From contig JAIPFF010000043.1 in the NCBI GenBank assembly GCA_021736785.1, positions 1 through 47,591 of the forward strand: a DNA stretch of 47,591 nt, written 5' to 3'. The translations under genes and the position numbers were made by a program. Below the pieces are notes generated by a model that worked only from the letters and a program-made list of their open reading frames with translations, was not told the DNA's origin and made no database searches. The stretch is from Thiohalocapsa sp. Its GTDB lineage: Bacteria; Pseudomonadota; Gammaproteobacteria; Chromatiales; Chromatiaceae. Shown here in pieces: positions 24,075 through 31,798 of the stretch (its first letter is position 1; each line of letters begins with the position of its first letter).

Positions 24075-27000
24075 TGCGCCACCTCCGGCAGTCGGATCTC
24101 GACGGTGACGGGAAAGACCTGGCAGTTCCCGCGCTGGCGGTAGCGGTTGGGCACGACGCGCTTCAGCACGCGCTCTTGCTCGAGCTTCAGGCGCTCGATG
24201 AGGTCATCGAAGTGATGCGTGCGGCGTTTGATCTCGTCCTCGAGGTCCCGGATCTTGGCATCGGCAAGCTCGGCGACGTCTTCGAACAAGTTCAGCTGCG
24301 TCGCCTTGACCTTCCAGTCCTCGATCTCACGGCGCAGCTTGTTGACGCTCTGGCTCGTCTTGAGCCTGGAGACCTCGCCGATCCGGCTCTTGAAGGCGAA
24401 GCTCTCGCGCTTCTCCATCTCCAGGCGTTGCCCGGTCAGATGCCGGCCTAGGTGCTCGTCCAGCGTGTCTCGGTGGGCCTTCAGGACTCTTCGGCAGTCG
24501 CTCTCGAGTTCGTCCCACAGATCCCGCGCCTGGCGGACGGCTTCTGCCGAGTCGTCCGGGCGCCCGAAATCGCCGGGTGGCCAGGTGATTGGTTCCGATA
24601 GCTCATCTCTGCGAACCGGGATCGCAAGTGTCCTCAGCCAGTGATGGTAGGTCTCGCGCAGCTCGTTCACGGCCATTTCCTCAACGGTGACAATGAACGC
24701 GCAGTCGGCTCCTTCCGGAACGCTGCCGCGAGTGACAACCCAACGGCTGGCCTCGCGCGATTCGATATTGCCCGGGAATCGGAGTCGCGCGAACGCGGTG
24801 AGGGCTTGCCGGAACAGCGGATGCCCCAGGTGCAGGAGTACGGTGTCCGGGCTGTGACGAAACACCTGCCTGCCGTTGATTTGCTGGATGAAATAGTCGA
24901 CGTCGAAGACGATGCTGGGCATGGCGCCGATGACGTTTCGGCGAGCGCTAACGCGCAAGCTCTCGTCGACGACATCCCGCCAACGAGGAGGGATGGGTGC
25001 CTTGATACGCATGCGGCCGCGGTCGTCGGGTCCGTCCAGGACATCGCGCCCGCTGGCGCCCAGACCGAGGGCAACGCGAAGGGTCTCACGGAGGTTGTCC
25101 GGTGAAAGATCCAGGTCTTGGATGAGCTGCTGAATCTGCGCTTCGTACTTGGCACCAGTGGCTTTGGCGTCCTGTTCGACTGGAAGCTCCACGGACTGCT
25201 GCGCGAGCAGCACGCTGCGATCCAGAAACTCCAACACCTCGTCGCCGTCCTGCATCTCCAGCATGCGGCGCTGGAAGGCCGCGTCGAACAACTCGCCTAC
25301 AGAGCCGAGGTCTTCGCGGATGTCGTTGACCTTGGTAAGCACGCGGGCGACGAAGGCTAGATCGGCATCGTCTTCGCTGGTGAAGTGGAAGATCGTGACG
25401 TCGCGAGCCTGTCCATGGCGGTCGAGTCGGCCGTTGCGCTGCTCCAGGCGGGACGGGTTCCAAGGGATCTCGTAGTGCAGCAGGAGCCGAGCGGTCTCTT
25501 GGAGGTTGAGGCCTTCGGAGGCCGCATCGGTCGCGACCAGGATGCGCACCGGCGAGTGCTTGTCGTTGAAAGCGTCTTTGATCGCTTCCCTGTCCATCTC
25601 GTCCATTCCGCCATACAGGGATACGACGGCCTCCTCGTCCTTGAACTGTGCGCGCAAGCGACGAAGGAGATAGTCCAGGGTCGTCTTGTACTCGGTGAAC
25701 ACGATCAGGCGCTCGTCCTCGACCCAGTCGTCCGCATTGCGCAGGCGCGTATTGATCAGCTTTATCAGGTTGCCGAACCGTGCATCGTCGCTCGGGTCGC
25801 ACGCCGTGGCCGGCGGTGTGTTGAGCGCGAGGTGCTCCAGGGCATCGTCGATGGCGGCGATCTCCCCTGCCAGCACGTCGACGTAAGGATGCATCCAGGC
25901 CCCAACGATCTGCGTGGCTTGCGCGAGTCGACCCTCCAGCTCGATGTCGTCGTCGAGGTCTTCTTTCGTTGCACGACTCGCTGTCTGCACTTCGCGCTGC
26001 GTGGCCTTCTCGACCTCGACCAGTCCTGCCTTGAAGCGAAGCCAGGAGTCCGCGAAGGTCACCGGGCTGGATAGCAGGCGCTTCTTGAGGACCTCGACAG
26101 CGAAGTTGAGAACCGTTCGAACCTCGGGGGTCCCTCGGATGATGGTCTTCAACGCCTCGCAGAGTGCCGCCACGGCGGCTGACAGTCGCTTTTCGTTTGG
26201 CGAGAAATACAGCTGGAGCGGTTCCGGGTAGCGCTCCGCGAACCGTGGTTTCTTACCGGCCGAGCGATCCTGCTCGTTGATGTCGCGCTTGAGGCGGCGC
26301 ACCAGCACTTGATTGACGATGTCTTTCTCGCGCTCGGTGAATGACGGGGTGCGGGTGAAGCGGACCGGGTCTAGTTGCTCCAATAAGCCAGAAAAGCAGC
26401 GCGTGTAGCCGTTGTGCGGTGTCGCGGTCAGAAAGAGCTTGTGCTCGAACCACGGCGATAGCTGCGTGAGCATCCTGGAGACTTCGCTGTCCTCGCCGAA
26501 GTTGGAGGGCATCAGATTGTGCGCCTCGTCGACGATCAGCAGGTCCCACGGAAGGTGCGCCGAGCGCTCGCGCTCGTCTTGCGCGCGGCAGGTCGCAATG
26601 AACTGCTCGAGAACATCCGGCTGACGGAGATAGTGATAGGAGGTGATCACCCTCGGCAGCGATCGCCATGGGTTCATGTCCATACCGAACTGCTTCTGCA
26701 GGCGAAACGCCGCCTGCCGATCCACGATGTCAAAACCGAGAGAGAACTTCTCGTCCAGTTCCTGCTGCCATTGGTGTCGAAGCGCTGCGGGCGTGATGAT
26801 CAACACCCGACGAATCCGGCGCTTGCGGATCAGCTCTGCGAGTATCAGCCCAGCTTCGATGGTCTTGCCCAGGCCCACGTCATCGGCGAGCAGCAGCGAT
26901 ACACGCGGCATCTGCATGGCTCTCGCGAGCGGCACCATCTGGAAGTCGTCGACCTTCACCGCCCCGTAAACAGGGGACGAAAGGGCCAGGTCCGCGAGGC

Positions 27001-27310
27001 GGCTCGGGTCCCGAGGATCAAGAAACGGGGAAGCGCCGCTCCACCGCGACGCCCGGAGAAGCGCTTGGTACTCGTCCGCCAACATGGGCTTGAACTGCAC
27101 GACGTTAGGAAAAGCGTTGGGCTCCAGCAACTCGGGATCGTACTCTCGCTCCCAGAGCAGCGTATCGTCGGGCTCTCCGTCGGTATCGCAGTATTCCAGC
27201 GTGACCAGGTGAAGGACCTTTCCGTCTTCGGTTTGGTCGAACGGCTCGACTGCAGAGATGATGCCTCGGCGGTTTCGAACCGTAGCGAGCATGCCGACCT
27301 TGGGTATCAT
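24071..27310 (-). CDS. drmD: DISARM SNF2-type helicase DrmD, 1079 aa
   Basis: Start chosen at the ATG at 27310; a GTG three codons upstream is the alternative. Its features closely fit the DrmD family: FLDPRDPSRLADLALSSPVYGAVK (about 96-118), Walker A ADDVGLGKT (about 143-151), LLIVDEAHNL, FLTATPHNGY, LIVFTEYKTTLDYLL, then VATDAASEGLNLQ and NGRLDRHGQ as motifs V and VI. The last quarter is long coiled helix (EDWKVKATQLNLF, IRDLEDEIKRRTHHF). DrmD marks class 1 DISARM. It is probably a DNA translocase working with the methyltransferase and the large helicase. The 3' end overlaps the methyltransferase start. Confidence 0.85.
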   Translation of the reverse strand: MIPKVGMLATVRNRRGIISAVEPFDQTEDGKVLHLVTLEYCDTDGEPDDTLLWEREYDPELLEPNAFPNVVQFKPMLADEYQALLRASRWSGASPFLDPRDPSRLADLALSSPVYGAVKVDDFQMVPLARAMQMPRVSLLLADDVGLGKTIEAGLILAELIRKRRIRRVLIITPAALRHQWQQELDEKFSLGFDIVDRQAAFRLQKQFGMDMNPWRSLPRVITSYHYLRQPDVLEQFIATCRAQDERERSAHLPWDLLIVDEAHNLMPSNFGEDSEVSRMLTQLSPWFEHKLFLTATPHNGYTRCFSGLLEQLDPVRFTRTPSFTEREKDIVNQVLVRRLKRDINEQDRSAGKKPRFAERYPEPLQLYFSPNEKRLSAAVAALCEALKTIIRGTPEVRTVLNFAVEVLKKRLLSSPVTFADSWLRFKAGLVEVEKATQREVQTASRATKEDLDDDIELEGRLAQATQIVGAWMHPYVDVLAGEIAAIDDALEHLALNTPPATACDPSDDARFGNLIKLINTRLRNADDWVEDERLIVFTEYKTTLDYLLRRLRAQFKDEEAVVSLYGGMDEMDREAIKDAFNDKHSPVRILVATDAASEGLNLQETARLLLHYEIPWNPSRLEQRNGRLDRHGQARDVTIFHFTSEDDADLAFVARVLTKVNDIREDLGSVGELFDAAFQRRMLEMQDGDEVLEFLDRSVLLAQQSVELPVEQDAKATGAKYEAQIQQLIQDLDLSPDNLRETLRVALGLGASGRDVLDGPDDRGRMRIKAPIPPRWRDVVDESLRVSARRNVIGAMPSIVFDVDYFIQQINGRQVFRHSPDTVLLHLGHPLFRQALTAFARLRFPGNIESREASRWVVTRGSVPEGADCAFIVTVEEMAVNELRETYHHWLRTLAIPVRRDELSEPITWPPGDFGRPDDSAEAVRQARDLWDELESDCRRVLKAHRDTLDEHLGRHLTGQRLEMEKRESFAFKSRIGEVSRLKTSQSVNKLRREIEDWKVKATQLNLFEDVAELADAKIRDLEDEIKRRTHHFDDLIERLKLEQERVLKRVVPNRYRQRGNCQVFPVTVEIRLPEVAQ

Positions 27311-27451
27311 GCAATTCACGCTATTCTCTTGTCTTGCTACTCTGTTGGCGTTGCGGCGCTTCGACAGATGGCTTTACCGACATTGCCAGAACCCCGATGC
27401 AGTACTAGGTTGCCCCTGGGCTTTGTAGCGTTATTGACGGTCTGTTCGACT

Positions 27452-27943
27452 CTAGCGGCTCGGATAAGCGGCTCCAAGTACTTCGGCAATCTGCTCGAAG
27501 CCACGCTCGTTGCGGTATGCGCTCAGGTCCAAACCGTTCGTCAGCACCTTCTCCCAACCGGAGGCAGACTTGCGGTGGTGCTCCCGAATGAAGTTTACGG
27601 GGAGCGTGTAGAACTCCGGATCGGCGTAGCCCTCCAGCACCGGCTTGTTGCTGTAGAACCAACCGATATTCAGGAAAGCGATAACCAGGAAGTCAAAGGC
27701 ATCGAAAGTCCGTTCCTTGACAGGAAAGCCGCGGTCGCAATCAGTCTGGTAGCGGCTCTTGACCTGTACTCGTACCTGTCCAGCCGCCTGACGCGGGTCC
27801 GGGTGGATGCAGATCAGGTCGTAACCTTCGTTGTTCGGCGGCGCCTTGTAGGCAAGAACATTCCGGCGCATCAGGTGGCCGATGACCAGGTACTCTGCGC
27901 TCAGCGCGACAACCGGCAGACGGAGGGCGGTACCTTTGCTCAT
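27452..27943 (-). CDS. PD-(D/E)XK nuclease-like protein, 163 aa
   Basis: The ATG at 27943 overlaps the stop of the HNH gene (ATGA). It has SAEYLVIGHLMRR (helix), NNEGYDLICIHPD (catalytic D) and VRVQVKSRYQ (Q-x-K), then DFLVIAFLN and EFYTLPVNFIREHH. That is a short PD-(D/E)XK fold of the kind seen next to restriction systems. No DNA-binding domain is attached, so it may rely on a partner. It sits between the HNH gene and drmD with a 141-bp gap to drmD. Confidence 0.7.
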   Translation of the reverse strand: MSKGTALRLPVVALSAEYLVIGHLMRRNVLAYKAPPNNEGYDLICIHPDPRQAAGQVRVQVKSRYQTDCDRGFPVKERTFDAFDFLVIAFLNIGWFYSNKPVLEGYADPEFYTLPVNFIREHHRKSASGWEKVLTNGLDLSAYRNERGFEQIAEVLGAAYPSR

Positions 27944-28542
27944 GCTGCTGTTTCGCGCGCCTCGGCACTGATGGCCGCAAGCTCCCGGGCAACGCTTCGC
28001 CAGCGCTTGATGTACGGATAATCAGCGCTTACCGGGTCATCGGCCAGGCGTTGGACGAGCCAGCCCAGCATGCCGTCCCAATCGCGTGGATCGCCGGGCG
28101 GGCGCAACCGCCACTGCAGATCTTCCAGCGTCCAGTTCGCCTTGATGGAGTTGGTGAGCATCGAGCAAGTAACCCAATTATCCGCCGTATCCGCCCCGCC
28201 ACGGGCGATCGGCTGAACATGATCGATCGTTGGACAAAGCTCCCACCATCCAATGTGGGTCGCCGTCATTTTCCAGTTCGGGTGATAGGGAAAAGCATCC
28301 GGCAGGTAAAGGGACAACAGACGCAAAACGGGAGGGAAGACGAGACGCGTCCCGCGATAGCGATCGATGAAGCCATCCCGGTATAACACCCGCGCCATGG
28401 TACTAGCGCTGTAGCTGCGGCGAACATCTGCCGCCGCCTGAAACGGATAGTTCTCCTGGATGACGCGCTCAGCACCGGCGAAGTCTCGTGCTGAGATCAA
28501 CCGGCAGGCGGTTTCGACCGTTTGACTAAGATCAGGTACCAA
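27940..28542 (-). CDS. HNH endonuclease, 200 aa
   Basis: Start is a TTG at 28542, directly after GGGGGAGAGG; a GTG at 28581 is less well placed. The catalytic region is TIDHVQPIARGGADTADNWVTCSMLTNSIKANW (within about 115-150), with the DH pair, the N of NWV and a likely third site in the following helix. The first 80 residues hold helices (ARVLYRDGFIDRYRG). The gene overlaps the next by four bases and belongs to the DISARM-related locus. It may be the effector that cuts unmodified DNA. Confidence 0.75.
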   Translation of the reverse strand: MVPDLSQTVETACRLISARDFAGAERVIQENYPFQAAADVRRSYSASTMARVLYRDGFIDRYRGTRLVFPPVLRLLSLYLPDAFPYHPNWKMTATHIGWWELCPTIDHVQPIARGGADTADNWVTCSMLTNSIKANWTLEDLQWRLRPPGDPRDWDGMLGWLVQRLADDPVSADYPYIKRWRSVARELAAISAEARETAA

Positions 28543-28607
28543 GCCTCTCCCCCTACCTCCACGCAGGACGCGAGCCCCCACGGACGCGCCCCAGATCCCA
28601 CCGCGGC

Positions 28608-28805
28608 CTAACCTTCGGCGTTGAGCCTGCGCGGCGCAGGCGAAGGCCCTCCTGCGTCTGCGCTGTGGGTCGCATACCCCCGAATCATCACCTCCAACAT
28701 ATTCGCCAAGCTCCGATGCTCCCGCGCCGCAGCCTCGCGCAGGGCGGCCTTGACCTCGGGCGAGAGGCGGACGGTCAGGGTCTCGGTCTTCGCGGGCTGC
28801 GGCAT
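28608..28805 (-). CDS. Ribbon-helix-helix DNA-binding protein, 65 aa
   Basis: ATG at 28805. Residues 8-42 read ETLTVRLSPEVKAALREAAAREHRSLANML (split into a strand and two helices), the Arc/MetJ/CopG ribbon-helix-helix fold. The tail is low in order. It is the first gene upstream of the HNH and DISARM-related genes (66 bp gap) and so could be their regulator. Inverted GTAGC repeats directly upstream fit binding by such a dimer. No toxin partner is visible beside it, which argues against a simple toxin-antitoxin pair. Confidence 0.75.
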   Translation of the reverse strand: MPQPAKTETLTVRLSPEVKAALREAAAREHRSLANMLEVMIRGYATHSADAGGPSPAPRRLNAEG

Positions 28806-28816
28806 CGTGCGTTCCG

Positions 28817-28864
28817 GTAGCAATGTAGCAAGGGCTTTCGGTTGTACTGCAGGGATGCTACAAC
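28817..28864 (-). promoter_or_regulatory. Candidate operator of the ribbon-helix-helix gene
   Basis: GTAGCA occurs at 28817-28822 and TGTAGCA at 28824-28830; the inverse TGCTACA is at 28856-28862. A second pair, GTTGTA (28841-28846) and TACAAC (28859-28864), overlaps it. They lie 12-60 bp upstream of the start codon, where a self-regulating ribbon-helix-helix protein would bind. Confidence 0.45.
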
Positions 28865-29194
28865 GCCACATTGTGGACGGGAAGTGATGAGGCGCAAGAC
28901 GCCCTTCCGGCGCGGGCAGCAGCCGCTCAGGTTGTGCAGTGTCCCCTCGAACTGCGGCTTCGACGCTAAGGTTGCGGAGCGCGAGACGATGACCCGTCGC
29001 ACACTCTGTCGCACTTGTGCTCCGACCTTGAGCAGGCGGTTTCGAATGGTGGCCGGCACGGCGCGCTCGAACTCCGAGTGCTGCACAGCCAGACGGCGCA
29101 GCGCCACACCAGTTGATTGCCCGAACCGTGACGCCGGAGAGACCGGCCCTTTTCCAATGGCGCGGTGCAGCATCCGGGCCCAAACCGCAGCTGC
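28865..29194. other. Gene-free gap between the DISARM-related and CRISPR loci
   Basis: No gene, tRNA or CRISPR repeat can be supported in these 330 bases. The position makes it the boundary between two defence operons. It should hold the 3' end of the CRISPR transcript and perhaps the promoter for the ribbon-helix-helix gene, but no clear terminator is seen. Confidence 0.5.
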
Positions 29195-29491
29195 TCAACC
29201 ATCGACGCGACGCACACTGTACTCCTCCAACCGTGCGCCGCAGTCGCGCATTTGCGCGGAGGTCAACTCCACCCCGCGCAGTGCGGGCGGCAGCCTCAAG
29301 GAGAGGTGCAGATAACGCGCGCCGCGCGCGCAGACGTCTGCGGCAAGGTTGACCGGCAGCGAGCCAATGACGGTGTCGCCGGGCGCGACAACGCCCAAGT
29401 CCAGATGATCGATACGCCGATCGACACGGATACCTTCCTCGGCAGCCCAGACCAGGGCACCGGGGTGGCGGGAGACAAAGTAGGTGGTCAT
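29195..29491 (-). CDS. csx16: CRISPR-associated protein Csx16, 98 aa
   Basis: The ATG at 29491 opens MTTYFVSRHPGALVWA, the fixed start of the Csx16 (VVA1548) family. The remaining landmarks are DTVIGSLPVNLAADVCARGARYLHLSL (about 40-66) and ELTSAQMRDCGARLEEY, all in place. Length about 98 is normal. Csx16 is found only with type III CRISPR systems; to my knowledge recent work assigns it to the ring nucleases that destroy cyclic oligoadenylate and so switch the response off. It is the last gene of the CRISPR operon. Confidence 0.9.
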   Translation of the reverse strand: MTTYFVSRHPGALVWAAEEGIRVDRRIDHLDLGVVAPGDTVIGSLPVNLAADVCARGARYLHLSLRLPPALRGVELTSAQMRDCGARLEEYSVRRVDG

Positions 29492-29530
29492 GGCGGCAGT
29501 CTTCCGAGAGCAAGACAACGGCAGTGCGGG

Positions 29531-29890
29531 TCAACCGGACATCGTGGTGGCGTTGAGCCAGCCGCGCAGCGTGGCGCTGGCCTTGGCTTTGACCTCTGCG
29601 TCGACGTGGCGCGCAACCGTCGCCAACGAAGCCGCAAGCACGGCCAGGTCATCGCCGAATCCAACCACCGGAATCACATCCGCAACGGCGTCCAAGGGCA
29701 GGATCAAGTAGCCGAGCGCGGCCCAGATAGCGGCCTTCGCCTTTGCCGGAACTTCGGGCTTCTGCGCGGCGTAGTAGAGCCAGAGTGCCTTCTCGATCAC
29801 ATCGTGGCCCGCATGTACGGCGAACGCGCGCAGCTTGCGCCAGAATGTGGACTCGGCGTCCGTATCGGGCGGGGTTTGATCGGTATTCAT
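29531..29890 (-). CDS. DUF1232 (YkvA-like) protein, 119 aa
   Basis: ATG at 29890. The stretch AAIWAALGYLILPLDAVADVIPVVGFGDDLAVLAASL (about 53-90) is the DUF1232 core: two helices joined by PLDxxxDVIPxxGFxDD. The hydrophobic helices suggest membrane contact. Function in the family is unknown. It lies inside the CRISPR operon, 39 bp before Csx16, and may act as a membrane-linked accessory of the type III response; that is inference. The gap to the radical-SAM gene is 135 bp. Confidence 0.8.
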   Translation of the reverse strand: MNTDQTPPDTDAESTFWRKLRAFAVHAGHDVIEKALWLYYAAQKPEVPAKAKAAIWAALGYLILPLDAVADVIPVVGFGDDLAVLAASLATVARHVDAEVKAKASATLRGWLNATTMSG

Positions 29891-30025
29891 GGCGGTGCTC
29901 CGAGATCCAACGCTTGTCGCGAAAGCGCCGATTAGACGGATATCGCTGCATGTGGTCTCAGTTGGCAAGCTTGGCTACGTGCCCAGAGCCGACCACCAGA
30001 CAGGAGTAGCCTGCGCCGCGACGGC

Positions 30026-31738
30026 TCAGCGATCGGCCAACCAGGCCGGCACCGGTTGCGTAAGGGGCAAGAGGCTGCAGGACCCGCTCGCGAGTGGGCG
30101 GTTGCTGCGCACCAGCGCGTCCGCACGCCCCGACGCAGCACCGATGCTGAGCTCGAGCCCCCGGCCAGTCCGGCGCGGGTTCGCATAGTAATCGATCGAC
30201 CAGTCGGCCTGCAGCACGGCGGCAAAGCCTTGACGCTTCAGCTCCTGCTCGTAAGCGGCGATGTCGGCTACCGCTGGGCTTTCCTTGCTGAACGCCGTGT
30301 CGATGCGCCCCGATCCCGCAGCATCGACCCAAAGCTGCTGGGTGATCTCGGTTGCATGATGGTCGTAGCTGTTGATGGCCAGCTTGCGCACGCACTGAAA
30401 TGTCGCAAACGCATCGCTGTCGTCGCTGAAGTAATACTCGGTCAGCTGGCGGTGCCGCGTGAGTTCCAGCCCGTCGCCCGTAGACATCTCCTTCAGGAAA
30501 CGCGCGACATCCGCAGCGGCGATCGCGTAGTAGAAAGCGGTTTCCCGGCGCGTCAGATACCGATCGCGGATGATGAGCGGGCTGTGATCGCCGTAATAGC
30601 GCGCCATGCCGTCGATGTAGCCCGCACCCGCGGCGACGGCATCGGCGAGGGTCGACGTCGTCAGGTCGCTGCCCTGCTCGGGGTGGAGGAAACAGGGGAA
30701 ATAGCGCAGCTCGGCCGTGAAATTCGCATCCCGGTTCAGCGCACAGACGTTGCAGCCTCGGCTGCAGGTGCAGCTTTGCAGCTCGACTTCCAGCGGAGTG
30801 TCTCGGTAGCGATAGACCGTGCGACGCTGTCCGGACGACACAAACGTAAGCTGGTCGGCGAGCTGGTCCCGCAACGCCTGGAGTCGATAGTAGTAGGGGT
30901 AAAGGCGCCTGAGCGGCTCGGTGATCAACAGCTCGAGGAATTTGACCCGCCGAGCGCCGGACGACAGCGCGTAGTCGAAGATCTGCGTCAGCGCCGCCGG
31001 CGTGGTGTTGATGCCCTTGAGCAGCACGAAATTGAGCTTGAACGGGATACCGGCCTCGCGCAGCCGCGCCAGGTTGGCCTTGACTTGCGCCAGATCGTTG
31101 CGCGTTCCCGGCGTGCCTTCGGCGAGCGCGTGCACCACCTGATGGTAGCGCTCCGGTTCCAGGCTGTGCAGCGAGAGGTTGAAGCGGACCCGCCCCGGAT
31201 AGGCCTGCAGCCCGGTCACGAACTCCGGATGCAAGGGCAGACCGTTGCTGACGAACTTGACGTCCGGGAGATAATCGATCCGGCGCATGTGCTCGAGACA
31301 CCGCAGAATCCGGCGCCATTTCAGCAGCGGCTCCCCGCCGGTGAAGGTGAAGTCGTTGTAGCCCAGCACCTTCAGCTGATCGAGCACCTGGTACAGCCGC
31401 GCATCGTCCGCGTCGTGCCGGACCACATCCATCTGCAGCCCTTCCTCGTGGCAGAAGAAGCAGCGGTAGTTGCACTTCTCCGTGATCGAGAAGCGCACCG
31501 CGCGCCGTGTCGGGATGGCTTTCGTGTAGTGTCGATCGTCGATTCGCCGATAATCGAGCCGCTGCAATCGCTCGACCGGAATGACCGTGTCCGACGCAAA
31601 TGCCAGGGTCAGGGCGCGCGCCTGCTTCCGGCCGAGCGACAATTCCAGCGCGACCAACTCGGGAAGCAGCTCCCGCTCCGCGGTAGCGTCAATCCGAACC
31701 GTGGCAGTGTCAGCGGCGATGTCGATGGCCCAGGGCAT
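30026..31738 (-). CDS. Radical-SAM enzyme with extra cysteine cluster and C-terminal domain, 570 aa
   Basis: The ATG at 31738 follows AGAGGAA. Residues 1-75 are an unassigned N-terminal domain. The radical-SAM core begins at 82 with FSITEKCNYRCFFC: Cys 89, 93 and 96 form the CX3CX2C site for the 4Fe-4S cluster. GGEPLLKW (134-141) is the SAM-binding motif. Cysteines 323, 325, 329, 332 and 349 suggest a second cluster as in MoaA. Residues about 398-520 form a separate domain with EYYFSDDSDAFATF and YEQELKRQGFAAVL, faintly like CYTH/triphosphate-tunnel proteins but without their ExExK. Standing inside the type III operon, it may make or modify a nucleotide. The substrate is unknown. Confidence 0.8.
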   Translation of the reverse strand: MPWAIDIAADTATVRIDATAERELLPELVALELSLGRKQARALTLAFASDTVIPVERLQRLDYRRIDDRHYTKAIPTRRAVRFSITEKCNYRCFFCHEEGLQMDVVRHDADDARLYQVLDQLKVLGYNDFTFTGGEPLLKWRRILRCLEHMRRIDYLPDVKFVSNGLPLHPEFVTGLQAYPGRVRFNLSLHSLEPERYHQVVHALAEGTPGTRNDLAQVKANLARLREAGIPFKLNFVLLKGINTTPAALTQIFDYALSSGARRVKFLELLITEPLRRLYPYYYRLQALRDQLADQLTFVSSGQRRTVYRYRDTPLEVELQSCTCSRGCNVCALNRDANFTAELRYFPCFLHPEQGSDLTTSTLADAVAAGAGYIDGMARYYGDHSPLIIRDRYLTRRETAFYYAIAAADVARFLKEMSTGDGLELTRHRQLTEYYFSDDSDAFATFQCVRKLAINSYDHHATEITQQLWVDAAGSGRIDTAFSKESPAVADIAAYEQELKRQGFAAVLQADWSIDYYANPRRTGRGLELSIGAASGRADALVRSNRPLASGSCSLLPLTQPVPAWLADR

Positions 31739-31798
31739 CGGCGATTCCTCTTGTCATGCGCCATTGCAGGCACTTCGGCGTCGCCCCTATAACCTGGG

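Noticed and set aside
28865-29194. A CRISPR array or leader in the gap next to Csx16.
   Set aside because: No direct repeat of 25-40 bp with even spacing is present here, nor in 41593-41937.
31200-31490. The radical-SAM protein as a true prokaryotic viperin.
   Set aside because: The cluster motif is shared by the whole superfamily, the chain is much longer than viperin, and the extra cysteines are more like MoaA. Only a distant analogy is justified.
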